Shown here piece by piece: positions 45,839-54,821 of a stretch of 64,000 bases of DNA. Within the stretch, counting starts at the first letter, position 1; every line of letters starts with the position of its first letter. The position numbers and the translations under genes are program-made. The stretch lies in the NCBI RefSeq assembly GCF_007994225.1, contig NZ_VLLL01000005.1:1845142-1909141 (forward strand). The letters run 5' to 3'. The notes below the pieces were generated by a model. The model was not told the origin of the DNA, searched no databases, and saw only the letters and a program-made list of their open reading frames with translations. Source of the stretch: Stackebrandtia albiflava. Lineage in GTDB: Bacteria > Actinomycetota > Actinomycetes > Mycobacteriales > Micromonosporaceae.

Positions 45839-47193
45839 CGGCCGACGATCCCGCCCCCGGCACCGAGACCGACACCGAGGCACCCGCCGAGGCCGCCGGC
45901 GTCGAGGAAACACCCAGGCACCGCCTCCACCCGTTCTCACCCGTACTACACGGTGTGAAGACGCTGTGGGTGGTCATCGCGGCCATCTCATGGCAGGGCT
46001 TCGCCCGGTTCGGCGTGGACGTGGGCGCCCTGATCGTGCTGGGTGTGGGTGTACTGGGACTCGTCTGGGCGACCCTGACCTGGTTCTACACCGGATACCA
46101 GCTCCACGACGGCCAACTGCGCATCACCACCGGCGTACTGATCCGCAGCCACCGCACCATCCCCCTGGAACGTCTCCAGTCGGTGGAGGTACGCCAACCG
46201 CTGCTGGCCCGCCTGGTGGGATTGGCGGACCTGCGCATGGAGGTCACCGGCGGCACCAAGACCGAGGCGCCGCTGGCCTACCTCCCGCTCCCGGCCGCCG
46301 AACGACTCCGCACCACACTGCTGAACCTGTCACGCCGCCTCCCCGAGGCCACCACCGAAGACGACGAGGCGCAGGACACCCCCACCGAGCCGGACGACCC
46401 CGCGCTGGTGGTCGCGACCCGCGACCTCGTGGTCAGCCAGATGCTCAGCTCACAACTCGTCGTGGTGCCGGTCGCGGCGGCGGTGACCGTGGCCCTGTTC
46501 GTGTGGGAACCCGACATGAGCTTCTTCGGCCTGGCCGGCCTGATCACCGCCACCGCCGGGACGCTGCTCCAGCCGATCGCCCGCGCGGCGGGCAACTACG
46601 ACTTCCGGCTGTACCCGTCGGCGGACTCGTTGCGGATCCGCCGGGGCCTGACCGAACGTCGCACCCAGACCGTGCCGTTGCACCGGATCACGGCGGTGGT
46701 CGTCCGCTGGCCGCGGCTGTGGCGCTGGAAGGGCTGGGTCCAGGTCCGGGCGGCCAACGCGGGACATTCTGGCGACGGACCCGAGGAGAAGACCTCCGGG
46801 GCGTTCCTGCTGCCGGTCGGGGACCTGGCGCAGGCCCGTGGTGTCGCGTCCACGGCCCTCTCCGGCCCGGACGTCCTCGCCGTGCCGTTGGCGCCGGCGC
46901 CGAAGCGGGCGTCGTGGTGTGCGCCGGTGGGACGGCCCGCGTTGGGCATGGGGTTGACGGAGGACCTGTTCGTCTGCCGGTCCGGCCGCATCTCCCCCAC
47001 CCTGGTCGCGGTCCCGCTCGCCCGGATCCAGAGCGTGCGCGTGACTCAGGGGCGCCGGCAGCGGTGGTTGCGCCTGGCGACCGTCCACGTGGACATCGCG
47101 GGTGGCCTCACACTGCCGACCCGTGCCAAGCACCGCGACGTCGGCGAGGCGTTGACCACGGCGCGACGGATCCGGGAGGCGACGCGGCGGTGA
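45835..47193 (+). CDS. Bacterial PH-domain membrane protein (YdbT-like)
   Basis: 452 residues with repeated bPH_2 domains: the first near 95-165 (YQLHDGQLRITTGVLIRSHRTI), the second near 255-320 (PSADSLRIRRGLTERRTQTV), a third near 375-440. Membrane helix pairs lie before them (about 40-80 and 205-245). GTG start coupled to the YdbS-like gene (GTGA overlap). It likely forms a membrane complex with that protein; ligand unknown. Confidence 0.88.
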   Translation: MTADDPAPGTETDTEAPAEAAGVEETPRHRLHPFSPVLHGVKTLWVVIAAISWQGFARFGVDVGALIVLGVGVLGLVWATLTWFYTGYQLHDGQLRITTGVLIRSHRTIPLERLQSVEVRQPLLARLVGLADLRMEVTGGTKTEAPLAYLPLPAAERLRTTLLNLSRRLPEATTEDDEAQDTPTEPDDPALVVATRDLVVSQMLSSQLVVVPVAAAVTVALFVWEPDMSFFGLAGLITATAGTLLQPIARAAGNYDFRLYPSADSLRIRRGLTERRTQTVPLHRITAVVVRWPRLWRWKGWVQVRAANAGHSGDGPEEKTSGAFLLPVGDLAQARGVASTALSGPDVLAVPLAPAPKRASWCAPVGRPALGMGLTEDLFVCRSGRISPTLVAVPLARIQSVRVTQGRRQRWLRLATVHVDIAGGLTLPTRAKHRDVGEALTTARRIREATRR

Positions 47194-47522
47194 CCGACGT
47201 CGTGATCGGTGAGTGGTCGGCGGAGGGCTCGGGGCTGTACTACAGCGCGTTCGAGGACGAGGTGCTGTGCTTCCACGAGGACGGCACCGGCAGTCACGAG
47301 TTCGCCAGGCCGGGAACCTCCCAGGTGGAGGCGTTGCGGTGGCGTCGCGTCGATGAGGAGCACCTGTCGATCACGTTGGAGGGACGCGCGGCGGTGGTCA
47401 CCCGCGTGACGGTCGCGGTGGAGGACACTCCGCTGGCCGGACGGGTGGAGGTGTTGCGCATGTCGCCCGCCGTCCTGTCGGCCACCGAGTTCGGCCGCGG
47501 CGCGCCGTCCGGGCGCGCCTGA
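47190..47522 (+). CDS. Hypothetical protein coupled to the PH-domain pair
   Basis: 110 residues, mostly beta-strand-like (VIGEWSAEGSGLYYSAFEDE, LCFHEDGTGSHEF), no recognised domain. The GTG start overlaps the YdbT-like stop (GTGA), the same coupling used between the two PH genes, which argues that it is translated. The fold resembles small lipocalin-like or sensor beta-barrels only in strand content; no function is assigned. Confidence 0.7.
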   Translation: MTDVVIGEWSAEGSGLYYSAFEDEVLCFHEDGTGSHEFARPGTSQVEALRWRRVDEEHLSITLEGRAAVVTRVTVAVEDTPLAGRVEVLRMSPAVLSATEFGRGAPSGRA

Positions 47523-47647
47523 CCGGGGCCTCCGGCAGGTCGCCGCGGGTCGGGTGTGCGCCTCCACGCGGATGCCTCGGGTTCGATATATCACGTGTTG
47601 CGCGCCGCCACGCTCCACAGTTCATTACCGTCGAGTAACATTGCCGC

Positions 47648-48493
47648 GTGACCGGCTTCCAGCAGCACTTCCTCCACCGCGATGGCCAACGGCTCGGCTA
47701 CCACCGCTACCCCGCCGCGGGCCGCCACGCCGTAGTCCTGCTGCCCGCCATGGGCGTCCCCGCCGGTTACTACCGCCGGATGGCGACCGCCCTCCACGAC
47801 CTCGGATACGACGTCACCGTCGCCGACCTGCGCGGCACCGGGACCAGCACCCCCAAGGCCACCCGCACCGTCGACTACGGATACGCCGAACTGGTCGACG
47901 ACGCCGAGGAACTGCTTCACGTACTGCGCCCCGACCTCGGCGACCGGACCGTGCTGCTCATGGGCCACAGTCTCGGCGGCCACATCGCGAGCCTGCTACT
48001 GGCGCGGCGCCGGCACACCGGCGACGACCCGGGCGGAATACACGGGCTGGCACTCGTCGCCTGCGGTATCCCCTACCACGCGCTGTACGGCCGGCGCGCG
48101 CCCGTCCTGTACACCCTGGCGCACGGCATGCGGATCGCCAGCCGGGTACGCGGCCACTGGCCCGGTCACGGCTTCGCGGGGCGCCAGACCCGCGGCGTCA
48201 TCCGGGACTGGGCACACACCGTCCGGTTCGGACGGTTCGTGCCGATCGGCGGCGAGGACCTCGACCCGGCGCTCGGACTGATAGGGCTGCCCCTGTTGGC
48301 GGTCACCGTGGACGGCGACCGGTTCACACCGCCCGCGACGTCGCGCCATCTCACCGCGAAACTCACCGGGACACGACTGACCGAGCACCACTACACGCAC
48401 GCCGAGGCCGGAGCCAGGCTCGACCACTTCAGCTGGGCGCGGGCGTCCGAACCACTGCTGAAACACGTGACGGACTTCGCCGGCACCCTGTGA
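47648..48493 (+). CDS. Alpha/beta hydrolase, serine esterase-like
   Basis: 281 residues. The nucleophile elbow GHSLGGH (near 101), the oxyanion region VVLLPAMGVPAGYYRR, and a late His (RLDHFSW near 258) complete a Ser-Asp-His triad. Related to serine aminopeptidase S33/lysophospholipase-like hydrolases; substrate unknown. GTG 47648 has TAACAT six nt upstream (leaderless type). The 125-bp upstream gap holds only this promoter-like sequence. Confidence 0.88.
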   Translation: MTGFQQHFLHRDGQRLGYHRYPAAGRHAVVLLPAMGVPAGYYRRMATALHDLGYDVTVADLRGTGTSTPKATRTVDYGYAELVDDAEELLHVLRPDLGDRTVLLMGHSLGGHIASLLLARRRHTGDDPGGIHGLALVACGIPYHALYGRRAPVLYTLAHGMRIASRVRGHWPGHGFAGRQTRGVIRDWAHTVRFGRFVPIGGEDLDPALGLIGLPLLAVTVDGDRFTPPATSRHLTAKLTGTRLTEHHYTHAEAGARLDHFSWARASEPLLKHVTDFAGTL

Positions 48494-48546
48494 CCGATTC
48501 GGCGGAACCGCCCCCGGCCGACCGGAGCCTGCATACCGTGGAACCC

Positions 48547-48756
48547 ATGGAACACCACGAGAAGGCACCCGACCCCGACGAGGAACGCCACCGCTCCGAA
48601 CCCGCCCGGGAGTCCGACCGGCGCGCCGACGCGCTTCGCGACGACCTGGTCGAGGAGGACAAGTCGATCCCGCTGCCCGAGGACGAGCGACCGGGATACC
48701 CCGACCCAGACCGGCGGCAGCCCAACCCCGAGACCCACCGGACACCCCGCCGCTAG
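48547..48756 (+). CDS. Small highly charged disordered protein
   Basis: 69 residues, nearly all Asp/Glu/Arg/Pro/His (EKAPDPDEERHRSEPARE, LVEEDKSIPLPEDERPGY), predicted disordered. No family recognised. ATG 48547 is preceded by TACCGT with a 7-nt gap (leaderless type); a GTG at 48490 overlapping the hydrolase stop is an alternative. Confidence 0.5.
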   Translation: MEHHEKAPDPDEERHRSEPARESDRRADALRDDLVEEDKSIPLPEDERPGYPDPDRRQPNPETHRTPRR

Positions 48757-48799
48757 GACTCCCGAATCATCGGCGCCCGACCGGGGATAGACGCGGGCC

Positions 48800-49543
48800 T
48801 CAGACCAGGATCGCCGGCAGGCTCTCCCCGATCGGTTCCCGCACCACCGCCGTCGCCTTGCGGTCGTATGGCGTCGGTTCGGCGTTGCACACCACCAGTC
48901 GTGCCCCCGACTGCACCGCGACGTCGACCAGTCCGGCCGCCGGGAACACGGTCAGCGAGGTGCCCACCGCGACGAACACGTCGCAGTCGGCCGCCGCCTC
49001 GGCACTGGCCCGCAACACCTCCGGCTTGAGGTTCTGTCCGAAGAAGATGGTCGTCGACTTCAACATGCCGCCGCAGTCGAGGCAGTGCGGATCCGGCTCG
49101 CCCGCCTCCACGCGGTCCAGGGCCGCCCGCATCGTGGTCAACGCGTCGCACTCCATGCACTCGACGCCGAAGATGTTGCCGTGTATCTCCAGCACCGCCT
49201 CGGGACTGGAACCCGCCTTCTGGTGCAGACCGTCGATGTTCTGGGTGATGAGTGCCCGTAGGCGGCCGGTCTTCTCCAGCTCCACGAGGGCGTGGTGGGC
49301 GGGGTTGGGCTCCACCGTCCACGCCGGATGCTCGCCCCGGCGCAGCCACGACCGGCGGCGGATCTCCGGATCCCGGACGTAGTACTCGATGTCGACGTAC
49401 TTCGCCGAATCGGGGTCGGTGGTCCAGGCGCCCTTCGGCCCGCGGTAGTCCGGGATGCCCGACTCGGTCGAGACACCGGCACCGGTGAGCACGGTGACCG
49501 AGTCGGCTCCGGTGATCAGATCACGAACGTCTGACAGATTCAT
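48800..49543 (-). CDS. Sir2-family NAD-dependent protein deacylase
   Basis: 247-residue sirtuin. NAD-binding GAGVSTESGIPDYRGPKGAW (residues 21-40), TQNIDGLHQKAG with the catalytic HGN that follows, zinc Cys pairs CMEC and CLDC, and GTSLTVFPAAGL. Removes acyl groups from protein lysines, regulating metabolism (acetyl-CoA synthetase is a classical target). TAGCCT lies six nt before the ATG, but the start also lies inside the 3' end of the DMT gene (23-nt overlap), so it may be both co-transcribed and independently started. Confidence 0.95.
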   Translation of the reverse strand: MNLSDVRDLITGADSVTVLTGAGVSTESGIPDYRGPKGAWTTDPDSAKYVDIEYYVRDPEIRRRSWLRRGEHPAWTVEPNPAHHALVELEKTGRLRALITQNIDGLHQKAGSSPEAVLEIHGNIFGVECMECDALTTMRAALDRVEAGEPDPHCLDCGGMLKSTTIFFGQNLKPEVLRASAEAAADCDVFVAVGTSLTVFPAAGLVDVAVQSGARLVVCNAEPTPYDRKATAVVREPIGESLPAILV

Positions 49544-50525
49544 GCTTCGAGGCTACGGGCTGTCCCGGTGAGGTACCAGTCTGCGCCGCACGCGACATGC
49601 TCGCCAGCGCCACGGCGCCCGCCGTCAACAGGACCCCCGCCGCCACCCACGGCGAGGGCGGGTGTCCCAGCACGACGTCCAGCACCAGTGCGCCCGCGAG
49701 CTGCCCCGCCAGGATGCCCAGGGCCATGCGCAGCACCCCGATCACCCGTACCGCGATCATCGAGAACACGACCAGTGCCGCCCCGAAGACCCCGCCCAGG
49801 TACAGCCACGGTTCGGCGGGGAGCGTGACACCGGGGACGCCGCCCAGCACCGCGATGACGGCGGTGACCACGTACAGCACACCGGTACCGGACACGAAGT
49901 TGACGAACCCGGTCGACACGGGGTTCCCGGTGATCTCGTTGACCCGCCCGTTGAACGCGCCCTGCAACGCCAGGGACGCGCCGATCACCATGATCACCGG
50001 CACCAGCCACCACATCCGGCCGGTCACGTCCCGGCCCGCCTGGGCCACCGCCACCGCGCCGATCGCCGACAACGCCGCCAACAGGCGCGCCGGGGTCACC
50101 CGCAACCGGCCGCCGGGTCCCAGTCCGGCGGCGTCGGTCGCCAGTGCTCCCAGCGAGTTCCCACAGACCTGCGCCACCGTGAACACGGCGACGCCCACGA
50201 GCGGCCCGGCGTAGGCGCCCGCGAACACGAAGACGGCCCCGAACATCCCGCCGGTGTAGAGCCACCACGGCAACCGGTCGCGCCAGGCCCTCGCGACGCC
50301 CTCCCGTACCCGGGGGAACACGCACAACGCCACGACGAAGATCGCCCCGCCGACCGTGTTGCTGACGACCGTCGCCGACAGTGGCGAGTCGAGCCGGGTG
50401 CCCAGCTCGGCGTTGACGGCGACCTGGGCCGCCGCCCCCGCTCCGCCGATCACGACCAGTGCGAGCGCCAACCAGGGCGGCACGCCACGGCGTTCGGCGC
50501 CGCGTGGCAGGGGGACGGCGGTCAT
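49521..50525 (-). CDS. DMT-superfamily transporter (DUF606/YdcZ, duplicated)
   Basis: 334 residues, about ten membrane helices made of two DUF606 halves; each half has a PxSAT/NTVGG or PVSTGFVNF-type segment. Substrate unknown. ATG 50525 overlaps the hisG stop (ATGA), fixing the start. The 3' end overlaps the sirtuin start by 23 nt. Its place in the his/rib unit does not indicate a role in those pathways. Confidence 0.88.
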   Translation of the reverse strand: MTAVPLPRGAERRGVPPWLALALVVIGGAGAAAQVAVNAELGTRLDSPLSATVVSNTVGGAIFVVALCVFPRVREGVARAWRDRLPWWLYTGGMFGAVFVFAGAYAGPLVGVAVFTVAQVCGNSLGALATDAAGLGPGGRLRVTPARLLAALSAIGAVAVAQAGRDVTGRMWWLVPVIMVIGASLALQGAFNGRVNEITGNPVSTGFVNFVSGTGVLYVVTAVIAVLGGVPGVTLPAEPWLYLGGVFGAALVVFSMIAVRVIGVLRMALGILAGQLAGALVLDVVLGHPPSPWVAAGVLLTAGAVALASMSRAAQTGTSPGQPVASKHESVRRS

Positions 50526-51361
50526 ATCCGGCACGCGAGGATGTCGGTGACGAGGATGCCGCGCGCGCCGATGGCGTACAGCTCGTCCATGATCCGGTGC
50601 ACCTCGGCGCGCGGTGTCATCGACTGGACGGCCACCCAGCCCTCCCGGTGCAGCGGCGACACCGTGGGCGACTCGATGCCGGGGGTGAGACTCACCGCCC
50701 TCTCCATCGACTCGGCGCGCACGTCGTAGGCCAACATGACGTAGCTGCGCGCCACCAGGACGCCCTGCAGCCGGCGCAACACCGGTTGGACGCGGGGGTC
50801 GTCGTCCGCGCCGGTGCGCCGGATCAGGACCGCCTCCGACGCCATTATCGGCTCACCGAAGACCTCCAGCCCGGCCTGCCGCAACGTCGCGCCGGTCTCG
50901 ACGACGTCGGCCACGACGTCGGCTACGCCGAGGCTCACCGCGTTCTCCACCGCGCCGTCGAGGCGGATCACCGAGGCGGTACGTCCGGCGGCCCTCAGGT
51001 CACGCTCCACGATGCCCGGGAAGGAGGTGGCGATCCGGCTGCCCGCCAGGTCCTCGACGGTCGTGCCGGGCCGCCCGGCGTAGCGGAAGGTGGAGGCGCC
51101 GAACCCGAGGGCGAGCAGTTCCTCGGCGTCGGCGCCGGAGTCCACCAGCAGGTCGCGACCGGTGATGCCCAGGTCCAGGTCGCCGGATGCCACATAGGTG
51201 GCGATGTCCCGTGGCCGCAGGTAGAAGAACTGCACACGGTTGGCGGAGTCGGTGGCGGTCAGGTCCTTCGTCACCCGGCGCTGCCGGTATCCGGCCTCGA
51301 CGAGCATGCGGCCGGCGGCCTCCGACAGGGCCCCCTTGTTTGGCAGTGCGATGCGCAGCAT
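50522..51361 (-). CDS. hisG: ATP phosphoribosyltransferase (long form)
   Basis: First enzyme of histidine synthesis, 279 residues: the long, homohexameric form with a C-terminal ACT-like regulatory domain (about 205-279) for histidine feedback. N-terminus LRIALPNKGALSEAAGRML; the PRPP loop is in SVIRLDGAVENAVSLGVAD. It is 126 bp downstream of hisE, the conserved hisE-hisG order. Confidence 0.95.
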   Translation of the reverse strand: MLRIALPNKGALSEAAGRMLVEAGYRQRRVTKDLTATDSANRVQFFYLRPRDIATYVASGDLDLGITGRDLLVDSGADAEELLALGFGASTFRYAGRPGTTVEDLAGSRIATSFPGIVERDLRAAGRTASVIRLDGAVENAVSLGVADVVADVVETGATLRQAGLEVFGEPIMASEAVLIRRTGADDDPRVQPVLRRLQGVLVARSYVMLAYDVRAESMERAVSLTPGIESPTVSPLHREGWVAVQSMTPRAEVHRIMDELYAIGARGILVTDILACRI

Positions 51362-51487
51362 GTGATCCGCGTCCTTCCCGATCGACGTGGTGGGCCATAC
51401 GACCGCGACGGCCGCGTTGTCCGGTGGGTCTCCCCGCTCGGGCCAGGGCGCCGGCCGGGGCGGACGGCGGCGTGACCGGGGCGGATG

Positions 51488-51751
51488 TCAGAGGTGACGG
51501 TAGACGTCTTCGAGGTCGAGGCCAGCGGCCAACATGAGTACCTGCAGGTGGTACAGCAGTTGGGAGATCTCCTCGGCGGTGCGCGCCGCGCCTTCGTGCT
51601 CGGCGGCCATCCACACCTCGGCGGCCTCCTCGACGATCTTCTTCCCGATCGCGTGGACGCCGGAATCCAGCTCCGCCACCGTCGCGGAACCGGCGGGCCG
51701 GGTGGCGGCCTTGTCGGTGAGTTCGGCGAAGAGCTCTTCGAACGTTTTCAC
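51488..51751 (-). CDS. hisE: Phosphoribosyl-ATP diphosphatase
   Basis: Second step of histidine synthesis, MazG-like all-alpha enzyme of 87 residues, the normal size. [18 protein letters not shown] at the start and the metal-binding [13 protein letters not shown] (ExxE) helix are present. GTG 51751 is chosen on length and conservation; CAGAAT lies 8 nt upstream. Located between ribH (59-bp gap) and hisG. Confidence 0.94.
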   Translation of the reverse strand: MKTFEELFAELTDKAATRPAGSATVAELDSGVHAIGKKIVEEAAEVWMAAEHEGAARTAEEISQLLYHLQVLMLAAGLDLEDVYRHL

Positions 51752-51810
51752 GTCCGGCCATTCTGCCAAGTCCACCGGTTGGGACACCACCCGGACCACC
51801 GGTTTTCGGG

Positions 51811-52281
51811 TCAGCCGATCGCCCGGATCGCCAACGCCGCGTCGAGGGCGGCGACGGTGGCGCCCCAGCCCTTGTCCTCGGCGGAGTCGGGATACCCGGC
51901 GCGGTCGACGGCCTGTGCGTCGTTCTCGACGGTCAGCACGCCGTGCGCGACCGGTGTGCCCTCGTCCAGCGCCACGCGGGTGAGGCCGTCGGTCACCGAC
52001 CGGCACACGTAGTCGAAGTGCGCCGTCTCGCCGCGCACGACCACGCCCAACGCCACCACCGCGTCGCGGCGGCGGGCGAGGGCCTGGGCGACCACGGGGA
52101 GTTCGACGGAACCGGCCACCCGGTGGACGTCCACCGCCTCGACCCCGCAGGCCTTCGCCGCGGCGGTCGCGCGGTCGATCATCTGGTCCACCAGTTCGGC
52201 GTGCCAGCGGGTGGCGACGATCCCCAGTCGCAGTCCGGTGGCGTCCACGACGCCCGGTTCCGGTGTTCCGTGCCCTGCCAT
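51811..52281 (-). CDS. ribH: 6,7-dimethyl-8-ribityllumazine synthase
   Basis: Condenses 5-amino-6-ribitylaminouracil with 3,4-dihydroxy-2-butanone-4-phosphate; forms 60-mer or pentamer shells. 156 residues. Active-site features: [28 protein letters not shown] (catalytic His) and the phosphate site [12 protein letters not shown]. 36 nt after ribBA in the riboswitch-controlled operon. Confidence 0.97.
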   Translation of the reverse strand: MAGHGTPEPGVVDATGLRLGIVATRWHAELVDQMIDRATAAAKACGVEAVDVHRVAGSVELPVVAQALARRRDAVVALGVVVRGETAHFDYVCRSVTDGLTRVALDEGTPVAHGVLTVENDAQAVDRAGYPDSAEDKGWGATVAALDAALAIRAIG

Positions 52282-52317
52282 GTCATGTCTCCGTTCGGTG
52301 TCGGTGGGTCGCCGTGG

Positions 52318-53550
52318 TCAGGACGCGGCGGCGACGGTGTCGGGCAGGTCCTCCAACAGGTGGCCCATCCGGTCGCGTTTGGTGCGCAGGTACGCGATGT
52401 TGTCGGCACCGACCGCGCTGGGAAGTCGCACCCTGCCGGTCACCGACAGGCCGAAACCCTCCAGTCCGGCGCGTTTGGCCGGGTTGTTGGTCAGCAGTCG
52501 CATGGAGCGAACCCCCAGGTCCGACAGGATCTGGGCTCCGGTGCCGTAGTCCCGCGCGTCGGCGGGCAGTCCGAGGTCGAGGTTGGCGTCCACGGTGTCG
52601 CGGCCGTCGTCCTGCAGTTGGTACGCCTGCAGCTTGTGGAGCAGGCCGATGCCCCGGCCCTCGTGGCCGCGCATGTACAGGATCACGCCCCGGCCCTCCT
52701 CCGCCACGGCTCGCATCGCCGCCCGCAGCTGCGGCCCGCAGTCGCAGCGCAGTGAGCCGAAGGCGTCGCCGGTCAGGCATTCGGAGTGCACCCGGACCAG
52801 GACGTCGGCGCCGGCACCGATGTCGCCGTGGACCAGCGCGATGTGTTCGGCTCCGTCCGTTCGCGACCGGTATCCCACGGCCGTGAACTCGCCGTGCTCG
52901 GTGGGCAGGCGGGTGCCGACGACCCGTTCGACCTGGAGTTCGGTCCGGCGGCGATGGGCGATCAGGTCGGCGATGCTGATCAGCGCGAGGTCGTGTGCGG
53001 TCGCGAACTCCCGCAGGTCGGGGAGGCGCATCATGGTGCCGTCGTCGTTGACCAGTTCGCACAGCGCGCCCGCCGGCCGCAGTCCCGCCAGGACCGCCAG
53101 GTCGATGGCGGCCTCGGTGTGTCCGGGACGGCGCAGCACCCCGCCGTCGACGGCCCGCAGCGGCACCATGTGACCCGGCCGGGACAGGTCGGTCGGGCGG
53201 GTCTCCGGGTCGGCCAACAGCCGCAGGGTGCGCGCCCGGTCGGCGGCCGAGATCCCCGTGCTGACGCCGTTCCGCGCGTCCACCGACACCGTGTAGGCGG
53301 TGCCGCGCGGGTCCTGATTGGTGTGGTGCGCCGGTGGGAGTTCGAGCCGGTCGGCGTCGGTCGCCGTCAGAGGCGCGCAGATGTAACCCGACGTGTGGCG
53401 GACCGTGAACGCCAACAGTTCCGGCGTCGCCTTCTCTGCGGCGAAGATCAGGTCGCCCTCGTTCTCCCGGTTCTCGTCGTCGACGACCACGACCGGACGG
53501 CCCGCCGCGACGTCGGCGATCGCCCGTTCGATGGAGTCCAGAGTGGTCAT
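52318..53550 (-). CDS. ribBA: Bifunctional DHBP synthase / GTP cyclohydrolase II
   Basis: 410 residues. The N-terminal RibB half has the acidic loop [15 protein letters not shown] and [10 protein letters not shown]; the C-terminal RibA half has the zinc Cys cluster [19 protein letters not shown] and [12 protein letters not shown]. Supplies both riboflavin branches. ATG 53550 overlaps the ribE stop (ATGA); the much longer ORF upstream is only the antisense-free extension through ribE in another frame. Confidence 0.97.
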   Translation of the reverse strand: MTTLDSIERAIADVAAGRPVVVVDDENRENEGDLIFAAEKATPELLAFTVRHTSGYICAPLTATDADRLELPPAHHTNQDPRGTAYTVSVDARNGVSTGISAADRARTLRLLADPETRPTDLSRPGHMVPLRAVDGGVLRRPGHTEAAIDLAVLAGLRPAGALCELVNDDGTMMRLPDLREFATAHDLALISIADLIAHRRRTELQVERVVGTRLPTEHGEFTAVGYRSRTDGAEHIALVHGDIGAGADVLVRVHSECLTGDAFGSLRCDCGPQLRAAMRAVAEEGRGVILYMRGHEGRGIGLLHKLQAYQLQDDGRDTVDANLDLGLPADARDYGTGAQILSDLGVRSMRLLTNNPAKRAGLEGFGLSVTGRVRLPSAVGADNIAYLRTKRDRMGHLLEDLPDTVAAAS

Positions 53551-54143
53551 ACCGTCACCGCCTCGGAACGGTGCGCCAGCAGTCGCTCCACGTGCTTGGC
53601 CAGCACGTCCACCTCCAGGTGCACCGTGGCGCCGACCGGTTTGCGGCCCAGCGTGGTCTCGGTGAGCGTCGTAGGGATCAGGCCGACGGTGAACTCGTCC
53701 GCGGACACCGCCGCGACCGTCAGCGACACGCCGTCCACCGCGATCGAGCCCTTCTCGACGACGTAACGGGACAGGTCGGCGGGAAGACGGAACGTCACCG
53801 ACTCCCACTCCTCGGCGGGCTCCCGCCGCAGGACCTCCGCGACACCGTCCACGTGCCCCTGGACGATGTGGCCCCCGAGCCTGCCCCCGACCGCGACGGC
53901 GCGTTCGAGGTTGACCCGGTCTCCCGGCCGCAACCCCGACAGGGCGGTGCGGCGGTAGGTCTCCCCCATGACGTCGACGCGGAACCGGTCCCCGTCGGTC
54001 TCGGTGACGGTCAGACAGACGCCGTCCACCGCTATGGAGTCGCCGTGACGGGCGTCGGACACCACCAGCGGCCCTCGGATGAGCAGACCGCCGGGTGATA
54101 CGTCGGCGATCTCGCCGACCTCTTCGACTATGCCAGTGAACAT
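53547..54143 (-). CDS. ribE: Riboflavin synthase
   Basis: Dismutates two lumazines to riboflavin. 198 residues, two tandem lumazine-binding beta-barrels ([12 protein letters not shown]... and [11 protein letters not shown]...), each with a [13 protein letters not shown] or [12 protein letters not shown] motif. ATG 54143 has GAGG 5 nt upstream. First gene after the FMN riboswitch. ribD, usually immediately upstream, is absent from this window. Confidence 0.96.
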   Translation of the reverse strand: MFTGIVEEVGEIADVSPGGLLIRGPLVVSDARHGDSIAVDGVCLTVTETDGDRFRVDVMGETYRRTALSGLRPGDRVNLERAVAVGGRLGGHIVQGHVDGVAEVLRREPAEEWESVTFRLPADLSRYVVEKGSIAVDGVSLTVAAVSADEFTVGLIPTTLTETTLGRKPVGATVHLEVDVLAKHVERLLAHRSEAVTV

Positions 54144-54187
54144 GTAACCTCGTGTTCCCTCTACCTGCGGTAATGGGCACACGGCAG

Positions 54188-54235
54188 GCGGGGACAGCGA
54201 GTTGCGCGCCGCCCGGGGGACGGCGCACTCGCGCG
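54188..54235 (-). promoter_or_regulatory. Expression-platform hairpin of the FMN riboswitch
   Basis: Just 3' of the aptamer, GAGTGCGCCG and CGGCGCGCAACTC can pair around a C-rich loop, without a U-tract. It may act as terminator or as part of a switch occluding the ribE start region. The mechanism is inferred. Confidence 0.55.
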
Positions 54236-54372
54236 CCAACTTCCATCCGGACTCTGACCGTCGGCTCCGGGCTCTCACCGGATCAACCGTCCACTGGTGG
54301 TGGACGGGTCGCGGGCTCGCGGAGACGTGCTCCGTTACCGCCGGTTCGGAATTTCACCGACCCCGCCAGCGC
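54236..54372 (-). promoter_or_regulatory. FMN riboswitch (RFN element)
   Basis: On the minus strand the conserved RFN blocks appear in order: GGTGAAATTCC, ACCGGCGGTAA, GCGAGCCCGCGA, GATCCGGTGAGA, CCCGGAGCCGACGGTCAGAG and TCCGGATGGAAG. Helical pairings fit the FMN aptamer. It lies about 95 nt upstream of ribE, so FMN should repress the rib operon. The promoter must lie between 54373 and 54480, back-to-back with the leader-peptide promoter. Confidence 0.95.
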
Positions 54373-54463
54373 GCATGCTGGTCGCCGACAAGTCTGCCAC
54401 GCCTCCCGGAACGCGACGGCGACCGGTGGGCAAGGTCACAACACGGCGACACCCCGTCACCGG

Positions 54464-54500
54464 AAATCGGGTTGCGACGGCGACGACGGGAACGTACCGT
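54464..54500 (+). promoter_or_regulatory. Predicted promoter of the erm leader, WhiB7-like
   Basis: -35 TTGCGA (54472-54477), 17-bp spacer, -10 TACCGT (54495-54500), with an AAAT tract at 54464-54467 ending 4 bp before the -35. WhiB7/WblC promoters in actinobacteria carry such a short A/T tract just upstream of the -35. The predicted +1 is at or next to the ATG at 54508. Confidence 0.6.
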
Positions 54501-54507
54501 GTCCGGC

Positions 54508-54594
54508 ATGTGTGGAATGACCGACGACGCGGCCATCGTCGTCGCCTCGTCGCGGACGCCCTTCCTGGTGATCCGCCCCCGTGCGGCGGCGTGA
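54508..54594 (+). CDS. Putative regulatory leader peptide of erm (28 aa)
   Basis: Short ORF of 28 codons (MCGMTDDAAIVV... then ...FLVIRPRAAA). It starts 7 nt after a -10 hexamer, so it would be translated from a leaderless mRNA. It ends with Arg-Pro-Arg at residues 23-25, an R/K-x-R/K motif of the kind at which macrolide-bound ribosomes stall in erm leaders. GGTCC right after its stop can pair with GGACC in the erm Shine-Dalgarno region (54813-54817). I infer drug-induced stalling frees erm translation. Confidence 0.6.
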   Translation: MCGMTDDAAIVVASSRTPFLVIRPRAAA

Positions 54595-54821
54595 GGTCCG
54601 CGTCACCGCCGTTCACGGACGGCACTCCCTCGGAGTGACCCTCCCTTCTCACCGCTGACCGCCTTCCGGCGGCCCGCCGCCACCTCGGGTGGCCGGTGCG
54701 TGACCGTGCCTCGTTTCGACGTCAACCGACCGTCCAGACGGGTGCCGATCCACATGCTCAGACGACCGTTCCTCCACGGTGCCCGTCAGTCTCAGGCCCT
54801 CACGGGCCGCGAAGGACCGAC
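54595..54821 (+). promoter_or_regulatory. erm leader region with attenuator-like hairpins
   Basis: 227-nt untranslated region between the leader peptide and erm. Hairpins: GTCCG/CGGAC (54596-54600 and 54616-54620), CACTCC/GGAGTG (about 54628-54643) and GGCCC-tcac-GGGCC (54795-54808), the last directly before the Shine-Dalgarno GAAGGA (54811-54816). Alternative pairing of GGTCC (54595-54599) with GGACC at the ribosome-binding site is possible. An overlapping ORF beginning at 54700 looks incidental. Confidence 0.45.

Noticed and set aside
47579-47590. tRNA T-loop-like GGTTCGAT
   Set aside because: No cloverleaf stems can be formed around it; it belongs to the hydrolase upstream region.
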